NCBI RefSeq assembly: GCF_030412965.1
Contig: NZ_JAUHJQ010000007.1
Location: 62,001 to 126,000 of the forward strand
DNA: 64,000 nucleotides
Reading direction: 5' to 3'
Origin: Nocardioides oceani
GTDB taxonomy: Bacteria; Actinomycetota; Actinomycetes; Propionibacteriales; Nocardioidaceae
Every line of letters begins with the position of its first letter. The first letter of the stretch is position 1. Shown here in pieces: positions 38,403-46,580 of this stretch. A model generated the notes under the pieces. The model saw only the letters and a program-made list of their open reading frames with translations. It did no database searches and was not told the DNA's origin. Made by a program: the position numbers and the translations under genes.

Positions 38403-39050
38403 TTACCGCGCAGTTCGCTCCGGTCGGGTGGCGCTCGCGGCCCCGGCACCGGCGAGCACGAAGTCGACGATGGTCTGGACCTGCGCCCGCAGCTCGTCGT
38501 CGCCCAGGGTGCGGCCCTCGCCGGGGAGGAGCAGCCGGTTCATGGTGACCGCGCCGTACAGGCAGAGCACCAGCGTCGTGGCGGGCAGGTCCGCCGGCAC
38601 CTCGCCGCGGTCGACCGCGCGCTGGAGGATCGGCAGGACCGCGTCGGTGTGGTGGCGAGCCACCTTCTCGGTGAAGGTGCCGAGCGAGGACGGGGCGCCG
38701 GCCGCGTCGACCGCCATCCGCACGGTCGCCCAGCCGGCCGGGTCGAGGTAGTGGCGGAACAGGTTGGTCGCCAGGTCCTCCAGGTCGCCGCGCAACGAGC
38801 CGGTGTCGACGTCCTCGATGCCGGCCGCGCGGGCCTCCACGGCGTCGAGCAGGAGCGAGTCCTTGTCGCGCCAGCGCAGGTACACCGTCGACTTGCCGAC
38901 GCCGGCCCGGCGGGCGACAGCGTCCATGGTGAAGCCGGCCCAGCCGCGCTCGCCGTACTCCTCCAGCGCCGCCTCGAGGATCCGCGCCTCCGCCCCGGGC
39001 GTGCGCGGGCGGCCGCGGCTGCGGCGCGGCGCGGGGTGGGGGGACGCCAT
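38403..39050 (-). CDS. TetR-family regulator
   Basis: This 215-aa protein has an N-terminal TetR helix-turn-helix (ILEAALEEYGERGWAGFTMD...GVGKSTVYLRW, about residues 24-68) after a basic, arginine-rich tail, and a C-terminal ligand domain. It lies 25 bases upstream of the acyltransferase gene and is divergent from gpgS, so either could be its target. I saw no clear palindrome in the 41-base gap to gpgS. Confidence 0.88.
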   Translation of the reverse strand: MASPHPAPRRSRGRPRTPGAEARILEAALEEYGERGWAGFTMDAVARRAGVGKSTVYLRWRDKDSLLLDAVEARAAGIEDVDTGSLRGDLEDLATNLFRHYLDPAGWATVRMAVDAAGAPSSLGTFTEKVARHHTDAVLPILQRAVDRGEVPADLPATTLVLCLYGAVTMNRLLLPGEGRTLGDDELRAQVQTIVDFVLAGAGAASATRPERTAR

Positions 39051-39091
39051 GCCAGCGATTGAACCATCCGGTGGCCCACTAGGTTGGCGGC

Positions 39092-40060
39092 ATGTCCGTG
39101 CCGATGGAGGACGCGGGGGCCGGCTGGTTCACGCGCAACACCCACCACTGGGACGACTGGTCGCTGGCCGAACTCGTCGCGGCGAAGGGCTCGCAGCGCG
39201 TCAGCCTGGTCGTGCCCGCCCGCAACGAGGCCGGCACCGTCGGCGACGTCGTCTCCCGCGTGCGCGAGGCGCTGGTCGAGACGGTCGCCCTCGTCGACGA
39301 GGTGGTCGTGATCGACTCCGACTCCACCGACGCGACGTACGCCGTGGCGAGCGACGCCGGCGCGGTCGTGCACCGCTCGGCCGAGGTGCGGCCGGACCTC
39401 GGCTCGCACCCGGGCAAGGGCGAGGCGATGTGGAAGTCGCTGTTCGTCACCACCGGCGACGTGCTGGTCTTCATGGACGCCGACCTCCTCGACTGGGACA
39501 CCCACTTCGTGCCCGGGCTGCTCGGTCCGCTGCTGACCCGGTCCGACGTCGCGCTGGTCAAGGGCTTCTACGAGCGGCCGGGGGCGGAGAGTCCGTACGA
39601 CGGCGGCCGGGTCACCGAGCTCGTCGCCCGACCGCTCATCGCGCTCGAGCACCCCGAGCTCGCCGGGCTCGTGCAGCCGCTCGCGGGGGAGTGGGCGGTG
39701 CGGCGGTCGCTGTTCGAGGCGCTGCCCGTGCCGACGGGGTACGCCGTGGAGCTCGCCGCCCTCGTCGACACGGTCGGCCTGCTGGGGGTCGACGCGATCG
39801 CCCAGGTCGACCTCGGCCGGCGCGACCACGCGCACCAGGCGCTGCTCGACCTCGGCGCGATGGCCACGCAGATCCTCGCGGCGATGGCCGGCCGGAGGTC
39901 CTCCGGCTCACCGGGTCTCGTCGACGCTGGCCGGGGCTCGCTGCTCGACCAGCGGGGGACGGTCGCGCTGCGGCAGTACCAGCCGGGGCCGGGGGGCATC
40001 GCACCCGTCGACCGCGCGGTGCTCGTCGCCGAGCGCCCGCCCGCCAGGTCGGTCGCATGA
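39092..40060 (+). CDS. gpgS: Glucosyl-3-phosphoglycerate synthase, with repeat-encoded insertion
   Basis: This 322-aa GT81 enzyme transfers glucose to 3-phosphoglycerate, the first step to glucosylglycerate or methylglucose polysaccharides. It has RNTHHWDDWSL, VSLVVPARNEAGTV, VIDSDSTD, FMDADL, KGFYERP and PLAGEWAVRRSLFE, with the GYAVELAALVD region. Near the C-terminus a Ser/Gly-rich stretch (SGSPGLVDAGRGSLLDQRG) is encoded by a copy of the dispersed repeat, then conserved-looking sequence resumes (RQYQPG...LVAERPP). It overlaps the folP-like gene (ATGA), the same pair as Rv1208-Rv1207. Confidence 0.93.
   Translation: MSVPMEDAGAGWFTRNTHHWDDWSLAELVAAKGSQRVSLVVPARNEAGTVGDVVSRVREALVETVALVDEVVVIDSDSTDATYAVASDAGAVVHRSAEVRPDLGSHPGKGEAMWKSLFVTTGDVLVFMDADLLDWDTHFVPGLLGPLLTRSDVALVKGFYERPGAESPYDGGRVTELVARPLIALEHPELAGLVQPLAGEWAVRRSLFEALPVPTGYAVELAALVDTVGLLGVDAIAQVDLGRRDHAHQALLDLGAMATQILAAMAGRRSSGSPGLVDAGRGSLLDQRGTVALRQYQPGPGGIAPVDRAVLVAERPPARSVA
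39915..39955 (+). repeat. Dispersed repeat copy inside gpgS
   Basis: A 41-base copy, GTCTCGTCGACGCTGGCCGG followed by GGCTCGCTGCTCGACCAGCGG, lies in frame in the 3' part of gpgS. It is the same length as the copy in the kinase-phosphatase linker and keeps the reading frame only together with a few flanking bases. Confidence 0.82.
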
Positions 40061-40920
40061 CGCTCAGGCTCGGTCGGCACGAGTTCGCCGACGACGCGAC
40101 GATCATGATGGCGATCGTCAACCGCACGCCCGACTCGTTCTACGACAAGGGCGCCACCTGGGCCGAGGACAAGGCCTTCGACCGGGTCGCCCAGGTCGTC
40201 GACGAGGGCGCCGAGATGGTCGACATCGGCGGCATCAAGGCGGCCCCCGGCGAGGAGATCGACGAGACCGAGGAGAAGCGACGGGTCGTGGACTTCGTCG
40301 CGCGGGTGCGGGCGGCGTACCCCTCGCTCGTCATCTCGGTCGACACCTGGCGCGCCTCGGTCGGCGACGCGGTCTGCGAGGCCGGCGCCGACGTGCTCAA
40401 CGACGCCTGGGGCGGCGCCGACCCGGGGCTGGTCGACGTGGCCGCGAAGCACGACGTCGCGCTCATCTGCACGCACACGGGTGGGGCGGTGCCGCGGACG
40501 CGGCCCTACCGGGTGGAGTACGACGACGTGGTCCGCTCCGCGATCGACGACACGACTGCGTACGCCGAGCGGGCGCTCGCCGCCGGCGTCGCGCGCGAGT
40601 CGTTGGTGATCGACCCGGCGCACGACTTCGGCAAGAACACCTTCCACTCCCTCGAGATCACCCGCCGGCTCGACGAGATGGTGGCGACCGGGTGGCCGGT
40701 GCTGGTGTCGCTGTCGAACAAGGACTTCGTCGGGGAGTCGCTCGACCTGCCCGTCGGTGAGCGGCTCACCGGCACGCTCGCGGCGACGGCGGTCTGCGCG
40801 CTGGCCGGCGCGCGGATCTACCGCGTGCACGAGGTCGTCGAGACCCGCCAGGTCGTCGACATGGTCAACACGATCGCCGGGCGGCGGCTGCCGGCGCGGG
40901 CGATCCGGGGGCTCCAGTGA
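40057..40920 (+). CDS. folP2: Dihydropteroate synthase family protein (FolP2-like)
   Basis: This 287-aa TIM-barrel protein has AIVNRTPDSFYDKG, EEGAEMVDIGG-like pterin loop (VDIGGIKAAPG), VISVDTWRASV, LNDAWGG and IDPAHDFGKNTFHSLE. The pairing with gpgS matches the mycobacterial folP2, whose product diverges from true dihydropteroate synthase and may act elsewhere. The motif VDIGGIKAAPG replaces the usual DIGGESTRPGA sulfonamide/pABA loop, so classic folate activity is doubtful. It overlaps the next gene by 4 bases. Confidence 0.87.
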   Translation: MTLRLGRHEFADDATIMMAIVNRTPDSFYDKGATWAEDKAFDRVAQVVDEGAEMVDIGGIKAAPGEEIDETEEKRRVVDFVARVRAAYPSLVISVDTWRASVGDAVCEAGADVLNDAWGGADPGLVDVAAKHDVALICTHTGGAVPRTRPYRVEYDDVVRSAIDDTTAYAERALAAGVARESLVIDPAHDFGKNTFHSLEITRRLDEMVATGWPVLVSLSNKDFVGESLDLPVGERLTGTLAATAVCALAGARIYRVHEVVETRQVVDMVNTIAGRRLPARAIRGLQ

Positions 40921-41399
40921 CGCGGGTCGTGCTGGTGCCCGGGGCGCTCGCGCTGCTGCCGGCGTACGCCTCGCAGGTCGACCCGCTCCCGGAGCTGCGG
41001 GCGGCCGCCCTCGCGGCGGTGCGGTGGCTCGGGGAGGTCCCCGGCGGCGTCGAGGTCCTCGCCGACCCGCAGGGGGAGCGGGTGGCCGACGCCCTGCTGG
41101 AGGCCGCGGCCGTGCGGCGCGGGAGCGGCGCCTACCTCGTCGTCGGCAACGGCTCGGCCAAGCGGTCCGAGAAGGCGCCGGGGCACCTCGACGAGCGGTC
41201 CTCCGCGTTCGACGACGCCCTTCGGTCCGCGCTCGTCGCCGGCGACCTCGGGGGCGTGGACTGGTCGCTCGCCGGGGACCTGTGGGCGGCGGTGGACGGG
41301 ATCCGCCGCGCGGCGGACGTCATCGCCGGGCCGGCGAGGGTCGACCTCGACGACGATCCGTACGGCGTGCAGTACTGGGTCATGAGGTGGGGCGCGTGA
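40917..41399 (+). CDS. Class III extradiol dioxygenase-like small protein
   Basis: This 160-aa protein starts VVLVPGALALLPAYASQVDPLPELRAA and has AYLVVGNGSAKRSEKAPGHLDERSSAFDDALRSAL, a pattern of small actinobacterial LigB-like proteins. The N-terminal histidines that bind iron in true enzymes are absent, so dioxygenase activity is unlikely. It lies between folP2 and a RibD-like reductase with overlaps on both sides, so it is part of one operon. Function unknown. Confidence 0.6.
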   Translation: MTRVVLVPGALALLPAYASQVDPLPELRAAALAAVRWLGEVPGGVEVLADPQGERVADALLEAAAVRRGSGAYLVVGNGSAKRSEKAPGHLDERSSAFDDALRSALVAGDLGGVDWSLAGDLWAAVDGIRRAADVIAGPARVDLDDDPYGVQYWVMRWGA

Positions 41400-42061
41400 G
41401 GGTCCTGCTCGGCCCGCGCGGCGGCGACCTGCCCGACCTGTACGCCGTGCCGCGCCGGCCGTGGCTGCGCGCGAACATGGTCAGCACCGTCGACGGCGCC
41501 GCCACCGGTCCGGACGGTCGCAGCGGCTCGATCAACAACGACGCCGACCACACGGTCTTCCGCACGCTGCGGGGCCTGGCCGACGCGGTCGTGGTGGGCG
41601 CGGGCACCGCACGGACGGAGGAGTACGGGCCGGCCGACGTGCCGCTGGTGCTGGTGAGCCGGCGCGCGGAGGTGCCGCCGAAGCTCCGTGGTCACGAGCC
41701 CGGTCGCGTGCTCGTCGCGACGTGCGCCACCGCCGAGCACCTCGATGAGGCGCGCGTGCTGCTCGGCGCCGAGCACGTGCTGGTCCTCGGTGAGGACGCC
41801 GTCGACCTGGCCGCGCTCCGCGACGCGCTCGTCGGCCGCGGCTGGGGGAGCCTGCTGTCCGAGGGCGGCCCGCACCTGCTGCACGACCTCCTCGCGGCCG
41901 GCCTGGTCGACGAGGTGTGCACGACGATCGTGCCCACGCTGGTCGCCGCCGACGGGCCGCGGATCTCGGCCGGCCCGCCCGTCGACGTACCGCTCTCCCT
42001 CGAGCTGCTGCTCGAGGAGCGCGGCACCCTCCTCGCCCGGTGGTTCGTGGACCGGGGGTGA
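41396..42061 (+). CDS. Pyrimidine reductase family protein (RibD C-terminal type)
   Basis: This 221-aa protein has the dihydrofolate-reductase-like fold of the RibD reductase domain: LRANMVSTVDGAAT, AVVVGAGTARTEEYGP and SLLSEGGPHLLHDLLAAGLVDE. It may reduce a pterin or riboflavin precursor, or in F420-rich actinobacteria be an RR-type reductase of unknown substrate. GTG 41396 overlaps the previous stop (GTGA). Its place behind folP2 suggests a pteridine-related substrate. Confidence 0.85.
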   Translation: MRVLLGPRGGDLPDLYAVPRRPWLRANMVSTVDGAATGPDGRSGSINNDADHTVFRTLRGLADAVVVGAGTARTEEYGPADVPLVLVSRRAEVPPKLRGHEPGRVLVATCATAEHLDEARVLLGAEHVLVLGEDAVDLAALRDALVGRGWGSLLSEGGPHLLHDLLAAGLVDEVCTTIVPTLVAADGPRISAGPPVDVPLSLELLLEERGTLLARWFVDRG

Positions 42062-42414
42062 GCCGGGGCACGGGGCGCGGCGTGCCCGGCGGCGGGGAGC
42101 GACCCCGGCCCGGAAGCCTGCTGGTGCCCGCCGGCCGCGCCAGCAGGTGGGACGCGGCCGGCGGTTCGTCGGCCGCGCGGTGACTCCCCCCAGGCGCCTC
42201 CACGTCGAGGCCGACCTGGTTGATCCGAGGCCGCTGCAGGTGTGGATGGGTGTGGACGGGTGATTCCCCCTGTGATGCCGCTGACAGGGCGGTCGGGAGG
42301 TCGGCTCCTCCACCACGGAGCCCAGTCGCCGGTCTAGAGCCCTCTGGGCATCGGCCCGGTCGTCGTGTTACGTGGAGAGGAACGACGAGTGACCGCCGGG
42401 GGGAGGTTGCCTCG
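42062..42414. other. Gene-free region after the RibD-like gene
   Basis: No convincing gene is seen. There are GC-rich partial inverted repeats (for example CCTGCTGG near 42118 with CCAGCAGG near 42150) that may end the upstream operon. The segment 42270-42400 leads to the tiny genes and could be their promoter/leader, but I cannot assign a riboswitch or promoter. Confidence 0.4.
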
Positions 42415-42492
42415 ATGTGTGCTGTCCAGGCACGGAACGAGAACTGCACAGTGCCGACGACCAGCGCCAGCGACGTCAGGACGAGACCATGA
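42415..42492 (+). CDS. Tiny open frame (25 aa), possible leader peptide
   Basis: ATG 42415 follows GGGGGGAGG by 8 bases, a strong ribosome-binding site. The peptide MCAVQARNENC...TRP has two cysteines and a hydrophilic C-terminus. Its stop overlaps the next tiny frame in an ATGA arrangement. Too short for codon statistics; it may be a regulatory leader or a small peptide product. Confidence 0.4.
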   Translation: MCAVQARNENCTVPTTSASDVRTRP

Positions 42493-42593
42493 GGGTCCTG
42501 GCCGCCGTCATGGTGGCGGACTACCTCTGCCTCAAGGCCGGGTACCTCACGATCGCCGACGTCTTCGACGCGATCGCGAGCATCGTGCACTGA
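42489..42593 (+). CDS. Tiny open frame (34 aa), hydrophobic
   Basis: It overlaps the preceding tiny frame by 4 bases (ATGA) and encodes MRVLAAVMVADYLCLKAGYL followed by TIADVFDAIASIVH, an amphipathic or membrane-associated small protein. AGGA sits 7 bases upstream. It ends 29 bases from the convergent acyltransferase gene. Supported only by the coupling and the ribosome-binding site of its partner. Confidence 0.4.
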   Translation: MRVLAAVMVADYLCLKAGYLTIADVFDAIASIVH

Positions 42594-42622
42594 CGCGGCG
42601 TCGGAGCGAGACGCGCATGCGC

Positions 42623-43771
42623 TCAGGGGGCCAGCGGGTCGAGCCGCTGGGCGGTCCGGTCGGCCGCGCGTCGCTCGAGCCGGCGGGAGATCCGCACACC
42701 GACGCGGCGCAGCGGCTCCTCGAAGGTGCGGTGGACGACGGTCGACCCGACGACGGCGAGGGCGAAGGCGAGCGCGCTGGAGAGCACGGAGCCGGGCAGG
42801 CCCCCACCGGTCGGGAGGGCCGACTCGACGCCGTTCAGCACGAAGTTGTGCAGCAGGTAGAAGACGTAGGAGACCGCGGCCAGGTGGACCATCGGCCGCG
42901 ACGACAGCCACCCCACGCCGCGCGACCGGGTCACCACCAGACCGGCCACCAGCGGGGCGACCAGCAGGCCGTAGAGCCAGTACAGGTCGCCGTACGCGTC
43001 GATCTGGTCGGAGCCGACCTGCAGCGCCAGCAGTGCGACGAGCACCGGGAGCAGCACCACCGGCCGGCCGCACGCGGCCGCGACCCGGAAGCCGGCCGGG
43101 TGGTGGAGGAGGACGGCGACGATCGCGCCGTAGGCGAGGAACTGGTACGGCGCGAGGTACATGAGCGGGTCGTGGAAGCTCGCCGCGAGGCTCAGCCCGC
43201 CGAGGACCACCAGCACGGGCAGCCGCAGCCGGGCCCGGGCGCCGGCGAGCAGCGCGAAGGCGAGGACCGCCCAGACGAAGTAGAACTTCTCCTCGATGCC
43301 GATCGACCAGGCGCCGTCGTACGGCGGGTAGGGCTGGCCGTCGGGGTGGAAGAAGACCATGTGCTCGGGGAAGAACAGCACGATCTCCGGGATCGCGTCG
43401 ACGAAGAGGTCGCGGCGGTCGGCCTCGAGGCCGAGCCCGAGGATGAGGACGCAGTACAGCGCCAGCACGCCCAGGAACATGGGGTAGATCCGGAAGGCCC
43501 GGCGCACGTAGAACGAGCCGAACCCCACCCGGCCCGACCGGTCCTCCTCGCGCAGCAGCAGCGTGGTGATGAGGAAGCCCGAGAGCACGAAGAACAGCGT
43601 CACGCCGCTCGCCCCGTGCAGGTGCGGCCAGAGCTGCTGGTGCCCGATGTGGGCGGTGAAGACCAGCGTGATCGCGATGGCCCGCAGGCCGTCGAGGGAG
43701 CCGAACCGGCGCAGGCCCAGGAACTCGTCGTGGGTCAGCGTGGGGCCTGAGGAGCTCCCGGCCGCGCTCAC
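42623..43771 (-). CDS. Acyltransferase family 3 membrane protein (OafA/YrhL-like)
   Basis: This 382-aa protein has about ten membrane segments and the family N-terminus FGSLDGLRAIAITLVFTAHIG, then FFVLSGFLITTLLLREE, YVRRAFRIYP and a GAWSIGIEEKFYFVWAVL segment with the conserved glutamates. Such proteins O-acylate sugars of surface glycans, taking acyl groups across the membrane. There is no C-terminal SGNH domain. Target glycan unknown. Confidence 0.9.
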   Translation of the reverse strand: MSAAGSSSGPTLTHDEFLGLRRFGSLDGLRAIAITLVFTAHIGHQQLWPHLHGASGVTLFFVLSGFLITTLLLREEDRSGRVGFGSFYVRRAFRIYPMFLGVLALYCVLILGLGLEADRRDLFVDAIPEIVLFFPEHMVFFHPDGQPYPPYDGAWSIGIEEKFYFVWAVLAFALLAGARARLRLPVLVVLGGLSLAASFHDPLMYLAPYQFLAYGAIVAVLLHHPAGFRVAAACGRPVVLLPVLVALLALQVGSDQIDAYGDLYWLYGLLVAPLVAGLVVTRSRGVGWLSSRPMVHLAAVSYVFYLLHNFVLNGVESALPTGGGLPGSVLSSALAFALAVVGSTVVHRTFEEPLRRVGVRISRRLERRAADRTAQRLDPLAP

Positions 43772-43790
43772 GCGACCCGGGCCGCCGGGC

Positions 43791-43886
43791 TCAGAGGAGG
43801 CTGCCCACCAGTGCCAGGATGACGACGGCCCACAGCGCCAGGCCGAGCCCGATCAACGAGTAGAACAGCGACAACGAGACCCCCAT
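43791..43886 (-). CDS. Possible 31-aa single-pass membrane peptide
   Basis: The frame from ATG 43886 to TGA 43791 gives MGVSLSLFYSLIGLGLALWA plus VVILALVGSLL, almost wholly hydrophobic. It ends 19 bases before the acyltransferase start on the same strand, so it could be co-transcribed with it. No clear Shine-Dalgarno sequence. Uncertain. Confidence 0.4.
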   Translation of the reverse strand: MGVSLSLFYSLIGLGLALWAVVILALVGSLL

Positions 43887-44037
43887 GGGGCAGAACGCTA
43901 GGCCGGGATCGATGCGTGCGACATGGCTCGTCCGAGCCATTCGTCCGCGAGGGCGGACTAGTCATCCGCGCGGTGGTCCAGACCAGGACGACGTCTCCGG
44001 TTTTACCTTCCCCGGTGCGGGTCAACGGGACGCGCGT

Positions 44038-44102
44038 AGACGCGGCGGCCTCGCGGGCGGCGGCGCTCCCCGCACATGGGAGTCCGCGAAGCCGCCGCGT
44101 CT
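44038..44102. terminator. Long imperfect hairpin downstream of the 497-aa protein gene
   Basis: AGACGCGGCGGC-C-TCGCGG pairs with CCGCGA-A-GCCGCCGCGTCT across a loop of about 25 bases, one mismatch. It lies 55 bases past the stop of the leftward gene ending at 44157 and probably terminates it. The rest of 43887-44156 shows no gene. Confidence 0.6.
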
Positions 44103-44156
44103 CCCTCGGCTCCACCACCTCCGTGACGACCTGTGGTGCCCGACCGGGCCCTGGCC

Positions 44157-45650
44157 TCACGCGAGCTCGCGCTTGATGTCCGCGAACTCCCCGCGGGTCA
44201 GGCCGTCGGTGTCGGAGAAGTCGCGCCACAGGTCCCGCAGCCCCTGCGCGCCCTCGTCCAGGTCCTCGGCCAGGGCGCGCAGGGCCGTCCACGCCTCCTG
44301 GCCTGCAGCCGCGATGTCCTGCTGGGCACCCACGACGGATCGGCCGACGCTGCCGTGGCGGAACACCGCGTCGTTGCCGACCGCTCCGTCGAGCAGCGCG
44401 GCGGCCTTCCGGAGGCGAGCCGCGATCAGGGGGAGCGTGTCCCAGAGCACCGCCATGTTGGCTCGGTCGGCCTGGATCAGCGGCCCCCGGGTCTCGTCCG
44501 GCTCCTCGAGACGGAACGGGTCCGGCTGCCCGGGCCCGGGCGTCGCGTTGAGCAGGTCGATCTGGTCGAAGGCGGCGTACGCCGCGGCCTGCTCCTCCGT
44601 CAGCAGCTCGCGGTCCGTGGTGGCGAGCGCGGAGCGGATGTTCTCGAGCACCCCGGTCGGCTTCTCCGCCCCGAGCGTGACGGAGATGTCGGCAGGATCG
44701 CCGTCCGGGATGCTGCCGGCGAGCGTGCCGATCAGGCCGCCGCCGAGGCCCGCGATGAACGGGATGGCGGCGCCGCCGGTGGCGAACGCCGCGGCCGCGG
44801 AGACCACGGCGCCCAGGATGCCGAGCGCCACCTGGTACCCGGAGTAGTCGTCGCCGGGCTTGGCCCGCTCCATCGCGACGATCGCCGCGTCGAGCACGGC
44901 GAGCACCGCCTTGCGGGCGCGTTGGACCGCGAGCGCGTTGCCCAGCGCCGCCTCGGCGATCTCGCCCATGACGTACTGCAGGTTGGGGATCACGACGTCG
45001 AGCTGGCGGACGTACTTGCTCTTGAAGTACTCCATCGCCACGCCCTTGAGGTGCGGGGTCGCGTCCCCGAACCGGGCCAGCAGGTCGTGGTAGTCCTTGT
45101 TGGCCAGCACCGGCGGCTTGCTGCTGCCCGAGAGCGCGCTCGGCTCGTCGGAGACGAGGTACATCCCGTCCATGATCGGCACGACCGTGCCGGTGACGAT
45201 GCCTTCCGGGGCCTGCAGGCTGCGCCACGGCTCGAAGGCCTCCTGGAGGGCCGCCCGGTACTCCTCGAGGAGCCCGGCGGGGACCTCGGGCTCGACCTTG
45301 TCGTCCACCGCGCCGTCCGGCACGTCGAAGCCGAGGTAGTGGGCGTCGAACGACGGGGTGGCCCCCGTCAGCGGCGAGGGGTAGCGGCGCACCCACACGA
45401 ACAGGGGAGCGATCCCGAAGTAGGCCCTCCAGCCGTTCTGCGGGTCGCCGTCGATGTGCACCGCCGCGTCGTCGGCCCAACCGGGGACGGCCGAGACCGC
45501 GCTGTCCCGCATGTGCCAGTACATCGCCGAGTCGAGGGCCGCGACCGCGATCTCCTCGACCCGCTCGTCCACGGTCCGGGCGAACTCGTCGCTCGTGACC
45601 AGGCGTCCTCCGGCTGCGGCGCCGGAACCCAACCCCCATGAATCCGTCAT
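44157..45650 (-). CDS. Unrecognised 497-aa protein with a glycine/alanine-rich membrane hairpin
   Basis: I do not recognise the family. From ATG 45650 the N-terminal 230 residues are soluble and acidic, with aromatic-rich stretches (MYWHMRDSAVSAVPGWADDA and LFVWVRRYPSPL). A central helical region (about 240-280) precedes two hydrophobic Gly/Ala-rich segments (ILGAVVSAAAAFATGGAA, FIAGLGGGLIGTLAG), a helical-hairpin look shared with some secreted effectors and pore-forming proteins. The C-terminal third is again helical. There is no signal peptide. It is alone on its strand between the secreted Pro/Gln-rich gene and the acyltransferase. A toxin-like or type VII-related role is only a guess. Confidence 0.7.
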   Translation of the reverse strand: MTDSWGLGSGAAAGGRLVTSDEFARTVDERVEEIAVAALDSAMYWHMRDSAVSAVPGWADDAAVHIDGDPQNGWRAYFGIAPLFVWVRRYPSPLTGATPSFDAHYLGFDVPDGAVDDKVEPEVPAGLLEEYRAALQEAFEPWRSLQAPEGIVTGTVVPIMDGMYLVSDEPSALSGSSKPPVLANKDYHDLLARFGDATPHLKGVAMEYFKSKYVRQLDVVIPNLQYVMGEIAEAALGNALAVQRARKAVLAVLDAAIVAMERAKPGDDYSGYQVALGILGAVVSAAAAFATGGAAIPFIAGLGGGLIGTLAGSIPDGDPADISVTLGAEKPTGVLENIRSALATTDRELLTEEQAAAYAAFDQIDLLNATPGPGQPDPFRLEEPDETRGPLIQADRANMAVLWDTLPLIAARLRKAAALLDGAVGNDAVFRHGSVGRSVVGAQQDIAAAGQEAWTALRALAEDLDEGAQGLRDLWRDFSDTDGLTRGEFADIKRELA

Positions 45651-45713
45651 GGCGCAGTTCTTCCGTCCGCGCACGTGATCCAAACCACGCGCGCCGCCGA
45701 CGGCCAGGCGGGC

Positions 45714-46580
45714 TCAGCCGGCCGGCTGGACCTCCGTGTCCGCGGTGGCGTCGGTCGCCGGGCCGGCGACCGAGAGCAGGGCGGCGTCGGGACGGGTCTC
45801 GCGGACGGTGGCCAGGTAGGCGACCAGCGCCTCGCGCGTCAGGTCGCTGGTGCCGACCACGATGACCGGCCGGTCCTCCCCGCCGAGGTCCAGGACGAGC
45901 TCGTACGCCGCGCCGTCGGCCTCCTCGGGCACGAGCTCGAGCAGCGCCTCCTCGTCCTCGACGGTCGCGGGGTCGGTCGGCGCCGCGTCCTCGTCGACCT
46001 CGCAGGTCCACTCCAGCGCCAGTGCGTCCGCGCACGGGTCGGCCACGGGCTCCGGCTCCGGCTGTGGCGTCGGTTGGGGCTGGGGCTGGGGCGTCGGCTG
46101 CTGGGGCTGCTGCGGGGTCGGCTGCGGCTGCTGGGGGGCGGGCCCCGGCTCGAAGCCGGAGTCACCCGACGGCTGCTGCGGTGCCGGCGAGGGCTCGGCC
46201 GACTCGAAGGCGTGGTCGGACTGGTGGCCACCGGCCGTCGACGGGGGGGACGGCGCCCCGGACGGGGCCGAGGTGTGGTCGGCGGGCGGCACGTAGGACG
46301 TGGTCGGCGCGATGTCGGGAGCGGTGTACGACGACGGGAACACCAGCTGCGGCGGGGCGGCCGTGCCGGGCGAGACGTCCGCGACGACCGGCGGCGGGTA
46401 GAGGCCGAGCGACGGGGGGACCGGGTCGGTCGAGCCGAAGGTCGGGATCTCCCCGGACACGGCCGGCGGCGCGAGCGCCGGCTCGGCGGCCGTGCGGGCG
46501 GGGGCCTGCCCGTCGGCGTACGACAGACCGGCACCGCACCCCAGGGTGAGTGCGAGCGCGACGGCGAGCCGGAACCTCAT
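45714..46580 (-). CDS. Secreted proline/glutamine-rich protein
   Basis: This 288-aa protein starts at ATG 46580 with a signal peptide (MRFRLAVALALTLGCGAGLS, then YADG) and a possible lipobox-like LGCG. The middle is low complexity: Pro/Ser-rich, then PQPTPQQPQQPTPQPQPQP repeats (about residues 150-180). The last 100 residues (VADPCADALALEWTCEVDED onward) form an acidic domain with two cysteines and a possible alpha/beta part (YELVLDLGGEDRPVIVVG). It overlaps the GtrA gene by 4 bases. Probably wall-spanning or wall-attached; function unknown. Confidence 0.78.
   Translation of the reverse strand: MRFRLAVALALTLGCGAGLSYADGQAPARTAAEPALAPPAVSGEIPTFGSTDPVPPSLGLYPPPVVADVSPGTAAPPQLVFPSSYTAPDIAPTTSYVPPADHTSAPSGAPSPPSTAGGHQSDHAFESAEPSPAPQQPSGDSGFEPGPAPQQPQPTPQQPQQPTPQPQPQPTPQPEPEPVADPCADALALEWTCEVDEDAAPTDPATVEDEEALLELVPEEADGAAYELVLDLGGEDRPVIVVGTSDLTREALVAYLATVRETRPDAALLSVAGPATDATADTEVQPAG

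Noticed and set aside
42062..42414. Riboswitch upstream of the tiny frames
   Set aside because: Some GC-rich pairing is possible but no known riboswitch consensus could be recognised.
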